Below, one piece after another: positions 1 through 6,938 of a stretch of DNA of 40,435 bases. Under the pieces are notes generated by a model. It worked only from the letters and a program-made list of their open reading frames with translations, was not told where the DNA came from and made no database searches. Position 1 is the stretch's first letter, and every line of letters begins with the position of its first letter. Location: the NCBI GenBank assembly GCA_016218345.1, contig JACREH010000087.1:1-40435 (forward strand), in the 5' to 3' direction. Source of the stretch: Gammaproteobacteria bacterium (lineage in GTDB: Bacteria; Pseudomonadota; Gammaproteobacteria; Acidiferrobacterales; UBA6901). The position numbers and the translations under genes were made by a program.

Positions 1-2
1 AG

Positions 3-416
3 CTCTTTCTCGGCTGGCCGGTGAGTTGGGGCGAGTGGGACGTGCTGTTTCTCATCCCCTGGCCATGGCTCGGGCCGTGGATCGCGGCGGGTGCAATCGC
101 CGCGCTGTTCGTGGGGTGGGGCGGCTTGGTGCTGAGCGACGCTGGGCGGCGTGACTTCCCGCGCCTGTCGCGCGCGCTGGTTATCGTCGGCGCGTTGACG
201 GCGCTGACCGCGTTTCTGCAACCGGGCTGGGGGTTGTTGGCGCAAGGTCGGGATGCGTGGCAAGGCTACACCCCCGGAAGGTTCTGGTGGGAGGTATTCG
301 TCGTGGGTTACCTCGCGATGGCGGCCGGCCTGCTGACCGCGCTCCGGCCGGCTTTGGAATCAACGCGGAGACCGCGGAGGCGCAGAGTACGCGGAGCTAG
401 GCGTTTCAGGGTTTGA
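3..416 (+). CDS. C-terminal part of an integral membrane protein (5' truncated by the window)
   Basis: The reading frame is open from the first bases of the window, so the gene probably begins upstream; a GTG at 21 is a possible but unconvincing start. About three hydrophobic segments are visible: one around WPWLGPWIAAGAIAALFVGW, one around ALVIVGALTALTAFL and one around VFVVGYLAMAAGLLTAL. I do not recognise a family. The last 18 or so residues (arginine-rich, ending RRVRGARRFRV) are encoded by the left arm of a family A repeat that starts near 362, so the natural C-terminus appears to have been replaced by repeat-derived sequence. The next gene is a cupredoxin on the same strand, but no functional link can be shown. 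Confidence 0.6.
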   Translation, partial: LFLGWPVSWGEWDVLFLIPWPWLGPWIAAGAIAALFVGWGGLVLSDAGRRDFPRLSRALVIVGALTALTAFLQPGWGLLAQGRDAWQGYTPGRFWWEVFVVGYLAMAAGLLTALRPALESTRRPRRRRVRGARRFRV

Positions 417-461
417 ACTTGAGATTTCGTTGCGTTCTCCGCGCCGCTGCGCGCTCTGCGT
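362..461. repeat. Family A inverted-arm repeat, degenerate copy
   Basis: The left arm (362-396) contains aacgcggagaccgcggag and gcgcagagtacgcgg. The right arm (430-461) is its approximate reverse complement, ending in gctctgcgtt. The layout is the same as the better-preserved copies at 17236-17335 and 27660-27799: near-tandem cgcagag units facing each other across a short centre. The left arm runs into the 3' end of the membrane protein gene and supplies its stop codon. Confidence 0.6.
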
Positions 462-588
462 TATTGCCGGGGGATGACGACGGCAAGCCGCTGTCGTTCG
501 CGCGACAGGAAAACGCGTCGTCGCGGGAATAAAGTCGCGGCGTTCGCGGTTTATGCAGCGATCACCCTAACCTTACGAGGACCTCTCC

Positions 589-1044
589 ATGACCGCACGT
601 ATCCTGATGCTCATCGTTACCCTGGCCGTTCTCGGCGCGGCGTCCGGCGCCAACGCCGCTGGCGATCTCACGGCCCAGAAGCCGATCGTGGTCACGGTCG
701 AGCTCGGCGGCGCCAAGGGCGCACTCCGGTTTTCGCCCGACAGCTTGCGCCTCGAGACCGGCAAGCTCTATCAACTGCGGCTCGTGAATCCGAGCGACAC
801 GGCGCACTATTTCAGTTCCGAGAAGCTCGCCGCCGCGGTGTATACCCGCAAGGTGCAGGTGAACGGCGCCGACGGCAAGCCGCGCGCCGAGATCAAGGGC
901 CAGGTGCGCGAGATCGAGGTGTTTCCCGGCGCCAGCGCCGAGTGGTGGTTCGTGCCGGTCAAGACCGGCACGCTCACCGACCTGCGCTGCACGATCGCCG
1001 GTCATACCGAGGCCGGGATGGTCGGGCGGATCGTGATCGAATAG
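589..1044 (+). CDS. Secreted cupredoxin-like (type 1 copper) protein
   Basis: This is a 151-residue protein with a typical Sec signal peptide (MTARILMLIVTLAVLGAASGANA, cleavage near residue 23), so it should act in the periplasm. The mature part looks like a cupredoxin beta-barrel. The four expected type 1 copper ligands are present: His73 (in TAHYF), then Cys134, His139 and Met144 in CTIAGHTEAGM. The Cys-x4-His-x4-Met spacing equals that of rusticyanin rather than plastocyanin (Cys-x2-His). By family it would be a small electron carrier or a copper chaperone; the redox partner is not identifiable here. A GAGGA ribosome site lies about 8 bases before the ATG. The insertion between the first His and the Cys (residues 75-125) is long, as in larger cupredoxins. 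Confidence 0.75.
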   Translation: MTARILMLIVTLAVLGAASGANAAGDLTAQKPIVVTVELGGAKGALRFSPDSLRLETGKLYQLRLVNPSDTAHYFSSEKLAAAVYTRKVQVNGADGKPRAEIKGQVREIEVFPGASAEWWFVPVKTGTLTDLRCTIAGHTEAGMVGRIVIE

Positions 1045-1096
1045 CCTCGACCGGCCGAGCCGGGAATCCGGCCGCGTCTTGAGTTATTCTTTCCGT

Positions 1097-1711
1097 ATGA
1101 AAAAGTTACTGAACCGGAACGGTGCCGGAAAGCGGAACAAACCGGCGACAGTGGCGGCGGGACTCGTGTGGGCGTTGCTGTCCTGTAGCGCCTACGCCCA
1201 GAAGTCGGCACCGCTGGTGCTGGAACCTGGCAAGTTTTCCTATTCCTTCGGACTGTCGGCCGGCTGGACCTACAGTTTCGATGAGGCGCGCGCCCGCGGG
1301 CTCCGGCTTTTGTACTATCCGGAAGGCTGCCTGTTGCGCGAGGCGACCAGCGTCATCTACATCGGCGAGATCTGTCATTCCAAGTGTTCCGGGAAGCTCG
1401 ATGCCGCGATCCAGGAAGCGATCGACGGCACGCGCGAACTCAGCCCCGACATGCGCGTCGCGAGCGCGCCGTCACTGAAACTCAAGGCGGGCGGCGAGGC
1501 CCAGGTCCGGATCCTCACCCACCCGCTCGAGTCGGGGCAGTCCCGGGACACGCTGGCGTTCATCGCCCACGATGAAACCATTGTGCTCGCGGTGCTGACC
1601 GCCAAAGACACCGACACCTGGGAGCGCAACTACCAGGCGTTCAAGGAAATCGTCCAAGGGCACCGCTATTACAACTGCGGCCGGCCGGGTCTTTCGAAAC
1701 CGTGTAAATGA
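1097..1711 (+). CDS. Secreted protein of unknown function
   Basis: This 204-residue protein has a basic N-terminus and a hydrophobic segment (VAAGLVWALLSCSAYAQ) that reads as a signal peptide cleaved after AYAQ. The ATG at 1097 is preferred; a TTG at 1079 in the same frame would add six residues. No catalytic motif is recognised. The mature protein has cysteines near CLLRE and in ICHSKCSGKL, and two more in the tail (YYNCGRPGLSKPCK), which could form disulfides in the periplasm. It is 52 bases downstream of the cupredoxin gene on the same strand, so the two may be co-transcribed. Function is unknown. Confidence 0.7.
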   Translation: MKKLLNRNGAGKRNKPATVAAGLVWALLSCSAYAQKSAPLVLEPGKFSYSFGLSAGWTYSFDEARARGLRLLYYPEGCLLREATSVIYIGEICHSKCSGKLDAAIQEAIDGTRELSPDMRVASAPSLKLKAGGEAQVRILTHPLESGQSRDTLAFIAHDETIVLAVLTAKDTDTWERNYQAFKEIVQGHRYYNCGRPGLSKPCK

Positions 1712-1738
1712 CGGACTACCGGTAACAGCAACCCAGGT

Positions 1739-2497
1739 TCAGCGGGGGTGTTGCGCGTTCCACGCCTGGCCGCTGATGCCGCGGCTGTCCGGGCCGAGCA
1801 AATAGAGATAGGTCGCGAGAATGCTTTCCGGCATCGGCTGGCGGGCCGGGTCCTCGCCCGGGTAGGCGCGCGAGCGCAACGCGGTGCGGACCGCGCCCGG
1901 GTCGAGGCTGTTCACGCGAATGTGGGTATTGGCCGCCAGTTCGTCGGCCAGGATCTGCATCAGGCCTTCGACGGCGAAACACGCCACGCCGTACGCGCCC
2001 CAGTAGGCGCGTCCGCGCCGGCCGACGTCGGCGCTGGTGAAGACGATCGACGCGTCCGTGGATTTCCTGAGCAGCGGCAGGCAGGCGCGCGTCAGCCACC
2101 AGGGGGCGTGCAGGTTGACCTGCATGACCCGTTGCCACAACTCCGGGTCGTAGAGTTCGAGCGGCGTGAGCGTGCCGAGCTCGGCGGCGTTGTGCAGCAG
2201 ACCGTCGAGCCGGCCGAATTCGCGTTCGACGCCGGCCACCAACTGCTCGTAGTCGCCGCCGCCGGCGCGCGCCAGATCGAGCGGCATGATCGCCGCCTGC
2301 GGCGCGCCCAATTGTTCGATGTCGTCGTACAGCTTCTCCAGTTTTTTCACCGTGCGCCCGAGCAGGATCACGGTCGCGCCATGGCCGGCGAACGCCAGCG
2401 CCGCGGCCCGGCCGATGCCGTCACCGGCGCCGGTGACGAGAATCACCCGGCCGTTGAGCAGATCGGGGGCGGGCGAGTAGTCGGGCGGAAGCGGCAT
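1739..2497 (-). CDS. yciK: YciK-type short-chain dehydrogenase with altered active site
   Basis: This 252-residue SDR-fold protein resembles E. coli YciK and the SDR next to mupP in Pseudomonas. The start at 2497 (MPLPPDYSPAPDLLNGR) matches the family; a longer open frame upstream looks non-coding. The nucleotide-binding TGAGDGIG motif (residues 22-29) is intact, and LLHNA (100-104) stands in for NAG. The catalytic region departs from the family: where YciK proteins have VFTSSSVG and YAASK or YGVSK, this one has VFTSADVG and YGVAC. Tyr169 is kept, but the Ser 13 residues before it is Ala156 and the Lys four residues after it is Cys173. It probably still binds a dinucleotide but may not be a normal reductase. 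The substrate of YciK is unknown to me. Confidence 0.85.
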   Translation of the reverse strand: MPLPPDYSPAPDLLNGRVILVTGAGDGIGRAAALAFAGHGATVILLGRTVKKLEKLYDDIEQLGAPQAAIMPLDLARAGGGDYEQLVAGVEREFGRLDGLLHNAAELGTLTPLELYDPELWQRVMQVNLHAPWWLTRACLPLLRKSTDASIVFTSADVGRRGRAYWGAYGVACFAVEGLMQILADELAANTHIRVNSLDPGAVRTALRSRAYPGEDPARQPMPESILATYLYLLGPDSRGISGQAWNAQHPR

Positions 2498-2690
2498 GCG
2501 GAGGCGTCGAGGGAGCGTTATTTCGGCATTGTCGCACGCCCCGGCCGCGCGCGTCATCGGGTTTTCGCGACACGGCCGGAACCGCTGGCGCGGTGCAAAA
2601 CATCCGGGGTATGATCGAACACAAATACCCGCCGACAGAATCCAGGCCAGCGCCACGGGCGATCAAAGGTTCTCGCCCGAAAGAGTTTTT

Positions 2691-2730
2691 CTTGGCGTCC
2701 TTGGCGTCCTTGGCGTTCTTGGCGGTCAAG
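2691..2730. repeat. Half-copy of a family A-like repeat (cttggcgtc units)
   Basis: Three to four near-tandem units of cttggcgtc/cttggcgtt lie just before the small gene at 2760. Read on the other strand they are cgccaaggac and cgccaagaac units, close to the gcgccaag part of the family A arm at 17236-17263. No opposing arm is visible, so it is a solo arm or a decayed copy. It sits in what should be the promoter or leader of the next gene. Confidence 0.5.
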
Positions 2731-2759
2731 ACGTGCAGTTATATTCGAAGGAGGCCGGC

Positions 2760-2987
2760 ATGAAGAAATTTATCATGGGTTTCGCGCTGGGCATGGTCAT
2801 CGCCTTTCCGCTCGGCATCAACTTCGGCAAGGACGTGCCGCTGTGGAGCAATCCGTTTGCGGCCAAGCCGGACATCCCCGAGCGCATCAAGGAGCGCGCC
2901 GGCGCACTGATCAAGGACACCAAGGAAGCGCTGCATGAAGCGACCGAACCGGTGCGCAAAGAGGCGGAGAAGAAGCTCGCGCCCTGA
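2760..2987 (+). CDS. Small membrane-anchored protein with amphipathic helix
   Basis: This 75-residue protein starts MKKFIMGFALGMVIAFPLGI, a single N-terminal membrane segment or uncleaved anchor. A charged helix follows (PERIKERAGALIKDTKEAL through VRKEAEKKLAP). A strong AAGGAGG ribosome site (2748-2754) precedes the ATG at the usual distance, which supports translation and fixes the start. The layout recalls small YtxH-like proteins, but similarity is too general for a name. It is convergent with the receiver-GGDEF gene that ends at 2997. Confidence 0.7.
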   Translation: MKKFIMGFALGMVIAFPLGINFGKDVPLWSNPFAAKPDIPERIKERAGALIKDTKEALHEATEPVRKEAEKKLAP

Positions 2988-2996
2988 CGCGCGGGA

Positions 2997-4013
2997 TCAC
3001 GCCAGGAAGTTCGATTTCCCCTGGTCGTTGACGCAGATGCGGTTGCGGCCGTTGTTCTTGGCGAGGTACAGGCGCTTGTCGGCGATCGCCAACAGGTCAG
3101 CGACACTGTCGAGCGGTTCGGCGCCGAGCGAGGCCATGCCGATGCTGACCGTCACCGCCAGCCCGGCGCCGTTCACCGGGAATTCCGCCTCCTCGATGGT
3201 CGCGCGGATGCGTTCCGCCAGCACCGCCGCGCCCAGCCGGTTGGTGGCCGGCAGCAGCACGGCGAATTCCTCGCCGCCGATGCGCGCCACGATGTCCACC
3301 ACCCGTACCTGTTCGGCCAGCAAGTCCGCGACCTGGGTCAGCACCTGGTCGCCGGTCTGGTGGCCGTGGCGGTCGTTGATATTCTTGAAGAAGTCGATGT
3401 CGAGCAGCAGCAGCGACAGATCGGTCTTGTAGCGCCTGGCCATGGCCAGGTGGTGGGCGCCGTGCTCTTCGAAGCTGCGACGGTTCTTGAGTTTGGTCAG
3501 CGGATCGGTGTTGGCCAGTTCGGCGAGCCGCACCCGGCTTTGTTCCAGTTCGCGGATCGTGCGAGTGAGCTTGTGGTGCACGTTCACGCGCGCCTGCAAC
3601 TCCAGGATGTCCACCGGCTTGGTGAGAAAATCGTTGGCGCCGTTGGCGAACGCCTGGTTGCGGTCGGCGGTGTCGTCGGCGCCGGTCATGACGATCACCG
3701 GCAGGCCGTTGATGCGCGGGTCGGGGCTGGTGCGGATTCTTTTCAACAGATCATGGCCGTTGAGGCGCGGCATCTGGATGTCGGTAACGACCAGTTCGAT
3801 CTCCGGGTTGGCGCACAGCAACTCCCAGGCCTGTTCGCCATCGAGCGCGTCGTGCAGGGTATAGCGCTGCGACAGGTCCCGGCTCAGGATCGCCCGGGTG
3901 ATCTGCGAGTCCTCCACCAGCAACAGGCTGGGCAGTTTGGCGGCGGCGTGGTCGACGGGGTCGGCGGTCATGGGGGCGGTTTGCCTGGAGGCATCCTTGT
4001 TGTTGATTAGCAT
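2997..4013 (-). CDS. Response regulator with GGDEF output (diguanylate cyclase), copy 1
   Basis: A receiver domain (SLLLVEDSQITRA, phospho-acceptor Asp in LVVTDIQMPRLNG, Thr in VIVMTGADD, Lys in FLTKPVD) is followed by a short helical linker and a GGDEF domain. The active-site signature is GGEEF, with an RVVD inhibitory site five residues before it. It should make cyclic di-GMP from GTP when phosphorylated and show product inhibition. The start at 4013 gives 338 residues; an ATG at 3971 would give an N-terminus matching the length of the upstream paralogue. Neither has a clear ribosome site. It lies 19 bases after copy 2 and shares its C-terminal NNGRNRICVNDQGKSNF, so the two are tandem duplicates. 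Confidence 0.9.
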   Translation of the reverse strand: MLINNKDASRQTAPMTADPVDHAAAKLPSLLLVEDSQITRAILSRDLSQRYTLHDALDGEQAWELLCANPEIELVVTDIQMPRLNGHDLLKRIRTSPDPRINGLPVIVMTGADDTADRNQAFANGANDFLTKPVDILELQARVNVHHKLTRTIRELEQSRVRLAELANTDPLTKLKNRRSFEEHGAHHLAMARRYKTDLSLLLLDIDFFKNINDRHGHQTGDQVLTQVADLLAEQVRVVDIVARIGGEEFAVLLPATNRLGAAVLAERIRATIEEAEFPVNGAGLAVTVSIGMASLGAEPLDSVADLLAIADKRLYLAKNNGRNRICVNDQGKSNFLA

Positions 4014-4032
4014 AGCATGCTGCACGGAGGTG

Positions 4033-5001
4033 CTACCCCTGGAAGTTCGACTTCCCCTGGTCGTTGACGCAGATGCGGTTGCGGCCGTTGTTTTTGGCGA
4101 GATACAGCCGCCGGTCGGCGATCGCCAGCAATTCCTCGGTGTTTTGGGCCTGATCGACGTCGAGCGAGGCGATACCGAGACTGGCGGTGACTCGCAATAC
4201 CCGGTCCGGCGCGGCGAACGGATGCTGCTCGACGGCCGCACGGATGCGCTCGGCCATGACCGCCGCGCCCAGGCGATTGGCCCCGGGCAGCAGCAGGGCG
4301 AATTCCTCGCCGCCCATTCGCGCCACGGTATCGACGCTGCGAATCTTATCCGTCACTAGCCCGGCCATTGCCACCAGCACCGCGTCGCCGCTGTGATGGC
4401 CGTGGCTGTCGTTGATCTTCTTGAAGAAATCGATGTCCAGCAGGACGATCGCCAGGCCGGTCTGGTAACGCTCGGCCATGACCAGGTGCTGTTCGGCCTG
4501 CTCGAAGAACGAACGCCGGTTATTGAGCCTGGTGAGCGGATCGGTGGTGGCCAGTTCCGCGAGCCGCGCGCGGCTTTGTTCGAGTTCGCGGATGGTGCTG
4601 GCGAGCGTGTGATGCACCCGGGTGCGCGCCAGCAGTTCCATCTCGTCGATCGGCTTGTTGATGAAATCGTTGGCGCCATTCAGGAACGCCAGGTTGCGAT
4701 CGACGTTGTCCTCGGCCGTGGTCATGACGATGACCGGCAACTGGCGGATGCGGGCATTGTCCGACTTGCGGATCCGGACCAGCAGCTGCTGGCCGGTCAA
4801 TCGCGGCATGTTGATGTCGGTGATGACCAATTCGATCGCCGGATGGTCGCACAACATCTCCCAGGCCTCTTCGCCGTCGCTGGCGTCGAACAACGTGTAG
4901 TGCCTCGACAGGTCGCGGCTCAGCAGGGTCTTGGTGATGCGCGAGTCCTCGACCAGCAGCAGGCCGGGCAGGGGCGGGCGTTCGGGGGAACCGGTGTTCA
5001 G
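4033..5001 (-). CDS. Response regulator with GGDEF output (diguanylate cyclase), copy 2, apparent CTG start
   Basis: The layout matches copy 1: receiver (GLLLVEDSRITK, Asp in LVITDINMPRL, Lys in FINKPID), linker, then GGDEF domain with GGEEF and an RSVD inhibitory site. No ATG, GTG or TTG in this frame would include the first receiver strand; the TTG at 4893 falls inside the domain. A CTG at 5001-4999 gives a 322-residue protein with a 14-residue leader before LLLVEDS, as in copy 1. It has AGGA a few bases upstream and overlaps the rmuC TGA as CTGA, mimicking the common ATGA coupling. The start is inference; the coding region is clear. Confidence 0.85.
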   Translation of the reverse strand: MNTGSPERPPLPGLLLVEDSRITKTLLSRDLSRHYTLFDASDGEEAWEMLCDHPAIELVITDINMPRLTGQQLLVRIRKSDNARIRQLPVIVMTTAEDNVDRNLAFLNGANDFINKPIDEMELLARTRVHHTLASTIRELEQSRARLAELATTDPLTRLNNRRSFFEQAEQHLVMAERYQTGLAIVLLDIDFFKKINDSHGHHSGDAVLVAMAGLVTDKIRSVDTVARMGGEEFALLLPGANRLGAAVMAERIRAAVEQHPFAAPDRVLRVTASLGIASLDVDQAQNTEELLAIADRRLYLAKNNGRNRICVNDQGKSNFQG

Positions 5002-6227
5002 TTTTTTTCCTGCGGCGTGAGGGCGCGCGCGCCTTTCTCGATTTGTTCGAGCGGCTCCAGCGGCTTCTTCGGGCTCACGCCCATCTCGGTGAATTTACGC
5101 GTGCTCGGCAGCACCTTGGCCTCGAACGAGCCGACCGCCTTGTTATAGGCGGCGATGCTGCTGTCCAGCCCGCTGCCGACCTTGGCCAGGTGTTCGCTGA
5201 AAGTCGCCAGCCGCCCGTACAACTCCTCGGCGGCGTCGCGGATTTTTTCGGCGTTGGCGGCCAGCAGCGACTGGCGCCAGCCGTAGGCGACGGCGCGCAG
5301 CAGCGCCACGAAACTGGTCGGCGTCGCCAGGATGATGCGCTGGCGCAGCGAGTCTTCGAGCAGGTCGCGGTCGAGGTCGAGCGCCGCGCCCAGGAATTGA
5401 TCGCCGGGGATGAACAGCACCACGAAGTCCGGGGCGTTCTTGAATTGGCTCCAATAGGCCTTGCCGGCCAATTCGCGCACCCGCTCGCGCACCTTGCGGG
5501 CGTGGTGCTCGAGATGCCGGGCGCGCGCCGCCTCGTCGGCCGCCTCGACGGCGCTTAGATACGAATCGAGCGGGGTCTTCACGTCCACCACGATCTCGCG
5601 CCCGTCCGGCATGCGCACCACCATGTCGGGGCGCTGCCGGCCGGCGTCGGTGTCGACCTGCTCCTGCGGATAAAAATCGCAATGCTCGACCATGCCGGCC
5701 AGTTCCGCCAGGCGCTTCAAGGTGAGCTCGCCCCATTGGCCGCGCACCTCCGGCCGGCGTAGCGCCTGCACCAGATTGCGGGTCTCGCCCTGGAGTAACT
5801 GCTGGGTCTGGACCATGGTCTCGAGGTGCTTGGAGAGTGCGCCGTAGGCCTCGCGGCGCTCCTTCTCCATGAGGCGGATGTGCTGTTCGGTCTTGTCGAG
5901 CGCCTCGCGGATCGGCTTGACCAGATGCTCGACGGCCTTTTCCTTTTGCTCCAGGTCGCCCCGGGCCTGGACGTGGAATTGCTTGAGCGATTCCTGGGCG
6001 AGCTGCAAAAACGCCTGGTTATTCTGCTTGAGCGCCTCGCTCGACAGCGCGATGAAATTCTTTTCGAGACCGGCGAGTTTTTCCCCGGCGGCGCGTCGTT
6101 CCATGTCGAGCATGGTCGAGAGCTGCGCGAGCTTTTTCTGGCTGCGCAGCGTGGCGCCGAGCCAGCCGATCAGACCGCCGACCGCCATCGCGGCGAGAGC
6201 AACAATAATGAGCGTCGCGTCAAGCAT
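4998..6227 (-). CDS. rmuC: DNA recombination protein RmuC
   Basis: This 409-residue protein has the RmuC layout: an N-terminal membrane helix (residues about 3-27), a long coiled coil to about residue 140, and a PD-(D/E)xK-like RmuC domain. Family signatures include RGQWGELTLKRLAELAGM, DVKTPLDSYLSA and DFVVLFIPGDQFLGAAL. RmuC is known from E. coli as a factor limiting rearrangement at inverted repeats and is thought to be a nuclease; the activity is inferred from the family. Its start overlaps the end of mupP by 8 bases and its stop overlaps the next receiver-GGDEF gene, so these are translationally coupled. Confidence 0.92.
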   Translation of the reverse strand: MLDATLIIVALAAMAVGGLIGWLGATLRSQKKLAQLSTMLDMERRAAGEKLAGLEKNFIALSSEALKQNNQAFLQLAQESLKQFHVQARGDLEQKEKAVEHLVKPIREALDKTEQHIRLMEKERREAYGALSKHLETMVQTQQLLQGETRNLVQALRRPEVRGQWGELTLKRLAELAGMVEHCDFYPQEQVDTDAGRQRPDMVVRMPDGREIVVDVKTPLDSYLSAVEAADEAARARHLEHHARKVRERVRELAGKAYWSQFKNAPDFVVLFIPGDQFLGAALDLDRDLLEDSLRQRIILATPTSFVALLRAVAYGWRQSLLAANAEKIRDAAEELYGRLATFSEHLAKVGSGLDSSIAAYNKAVGSFEAKVLPSTRKFTEMGVSPKKPLEPLEQIEKGARALTPQEKN

Positions 6228-6882
6228 GCGTATTCAACCACTCCAGGATGCCGGCCGGGGTTTGCACCAATCCGTCCGCGCCCCAGTCCTGCGGTCGTTC
6301 ATTGTCCCCGATATAGCCGAACAGGGCCACCAGCGTCGGCATGCCGGCCATATTCCCGGCGGTCACGTCGCGTTCGGCGTCGCCGACGTACAGGCATTGG
6401 TCCGGGCGGCTGCCGGCCAGCGCGCAGGCGTGCAGCATCGGTTCGGGGTGGGGCTTGCGGTTGGTGGTGCTGTCGCCGCTGACAATGCAGGCGGCGTCGG
6501 TGTCGAGCCCGAGCGCCGCCATCAGCGGTTCGGTCAGGAACGCCGGCTTGTTGGTGACCACGCCCCAGTTGCAGCCGCGCGTGCGCAATTCCGCGAGTAC
6601 CGCGGCCATGCCGGGAAATAGTTTGGTCTCACGGCACAGCCCGGCCTGGTAAATCGCCAGCAGCCGTTGACGCAGCGCCTCGAACCCCGGCGCGCCCGCC
6701 GCCAGGCCGAAGCCGAGCGCGATCAATGCCGTGGCGCCATGCGACACCTGCGGACGGATGGCTTCATAGGGCAGCGGTTGGCGGCCGTTCTCGACCAGCA
6801 GCGCGTTCAGCGCCCCCGCCAGATCGGGCGCGGTGTCGGCCAGGGTGCCGTCGAGGTCAAATAGTACGGTCCTAATACTCAC
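6220..6882 (-). CDS. mupP: HAD phosphatase, probably MurNAc-6-phosphate phosphatase MupP
   Basis: This is a 220-residue HAD-superfamily phosphatase. Motif I is FDLDGTLAD (Asp9 nucleophile, Asp11 acid/base), motif II is in WGVVTNKP, motif III Lys in RKPHPEP and motif IV in YVGDAERD. Such proteins are often labelled phosphoglycolate phosphatase (gph). MupP is preferred because the gene follows ubiG, as mupP does in Pseudomonas, and because WGVVTNKP and the GYI...WGAD tail look like MupP. MupP dephosphorylates MurNAc-6-phosphate in the anhydro-MurNAc recycling route that bypasses de novo UDP-MurNAc synthesis. Translation starts at GTG 6882 with AAGGAA upstream. No amgK or murU is in the window to confirm the pathway. 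Confidence 0.8.
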   Translation of the reverse strand: MSIRTVLFDLDGTLADTAPDLAGALNALLVENGRQPLPYEAIRPQVSHGATALIALGFGLAAGAPGFEALRQRLLAIYQAGLCRETKLFPGMAAVLAELRTRGCNWGVVTNKPAFLTEPLMAALGLDTDAACIVSGDSTTNRKPHPEPMLHACALAGSRPDQCLYVGDAERDVTAGNMAGMPTLVALFGYIGDNERPQDWGADGLVQTPAGILEWLNTHA

Positions 6883-6938
6883 GAAACATTTCCTTCCCTC
6901 CGCAAGGCGAAGGTTGGTGTATGGTTCGATTCCTCATT

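Noticed and set aside
474-1082. Plus-strand open frame of 202 codons overlapping the cupredoxin
   Set aside because: Arg-rich shadow frame; the cupredoxin in the other frame has a signal peptide and copper ligands.
4014-4241. Receiver-GGDEF copy 1 starting at 4241
   Set aside because: The upstream 76 codons are the out-of-frame 3' end of copy 2, which is plainly coding in its own frame.
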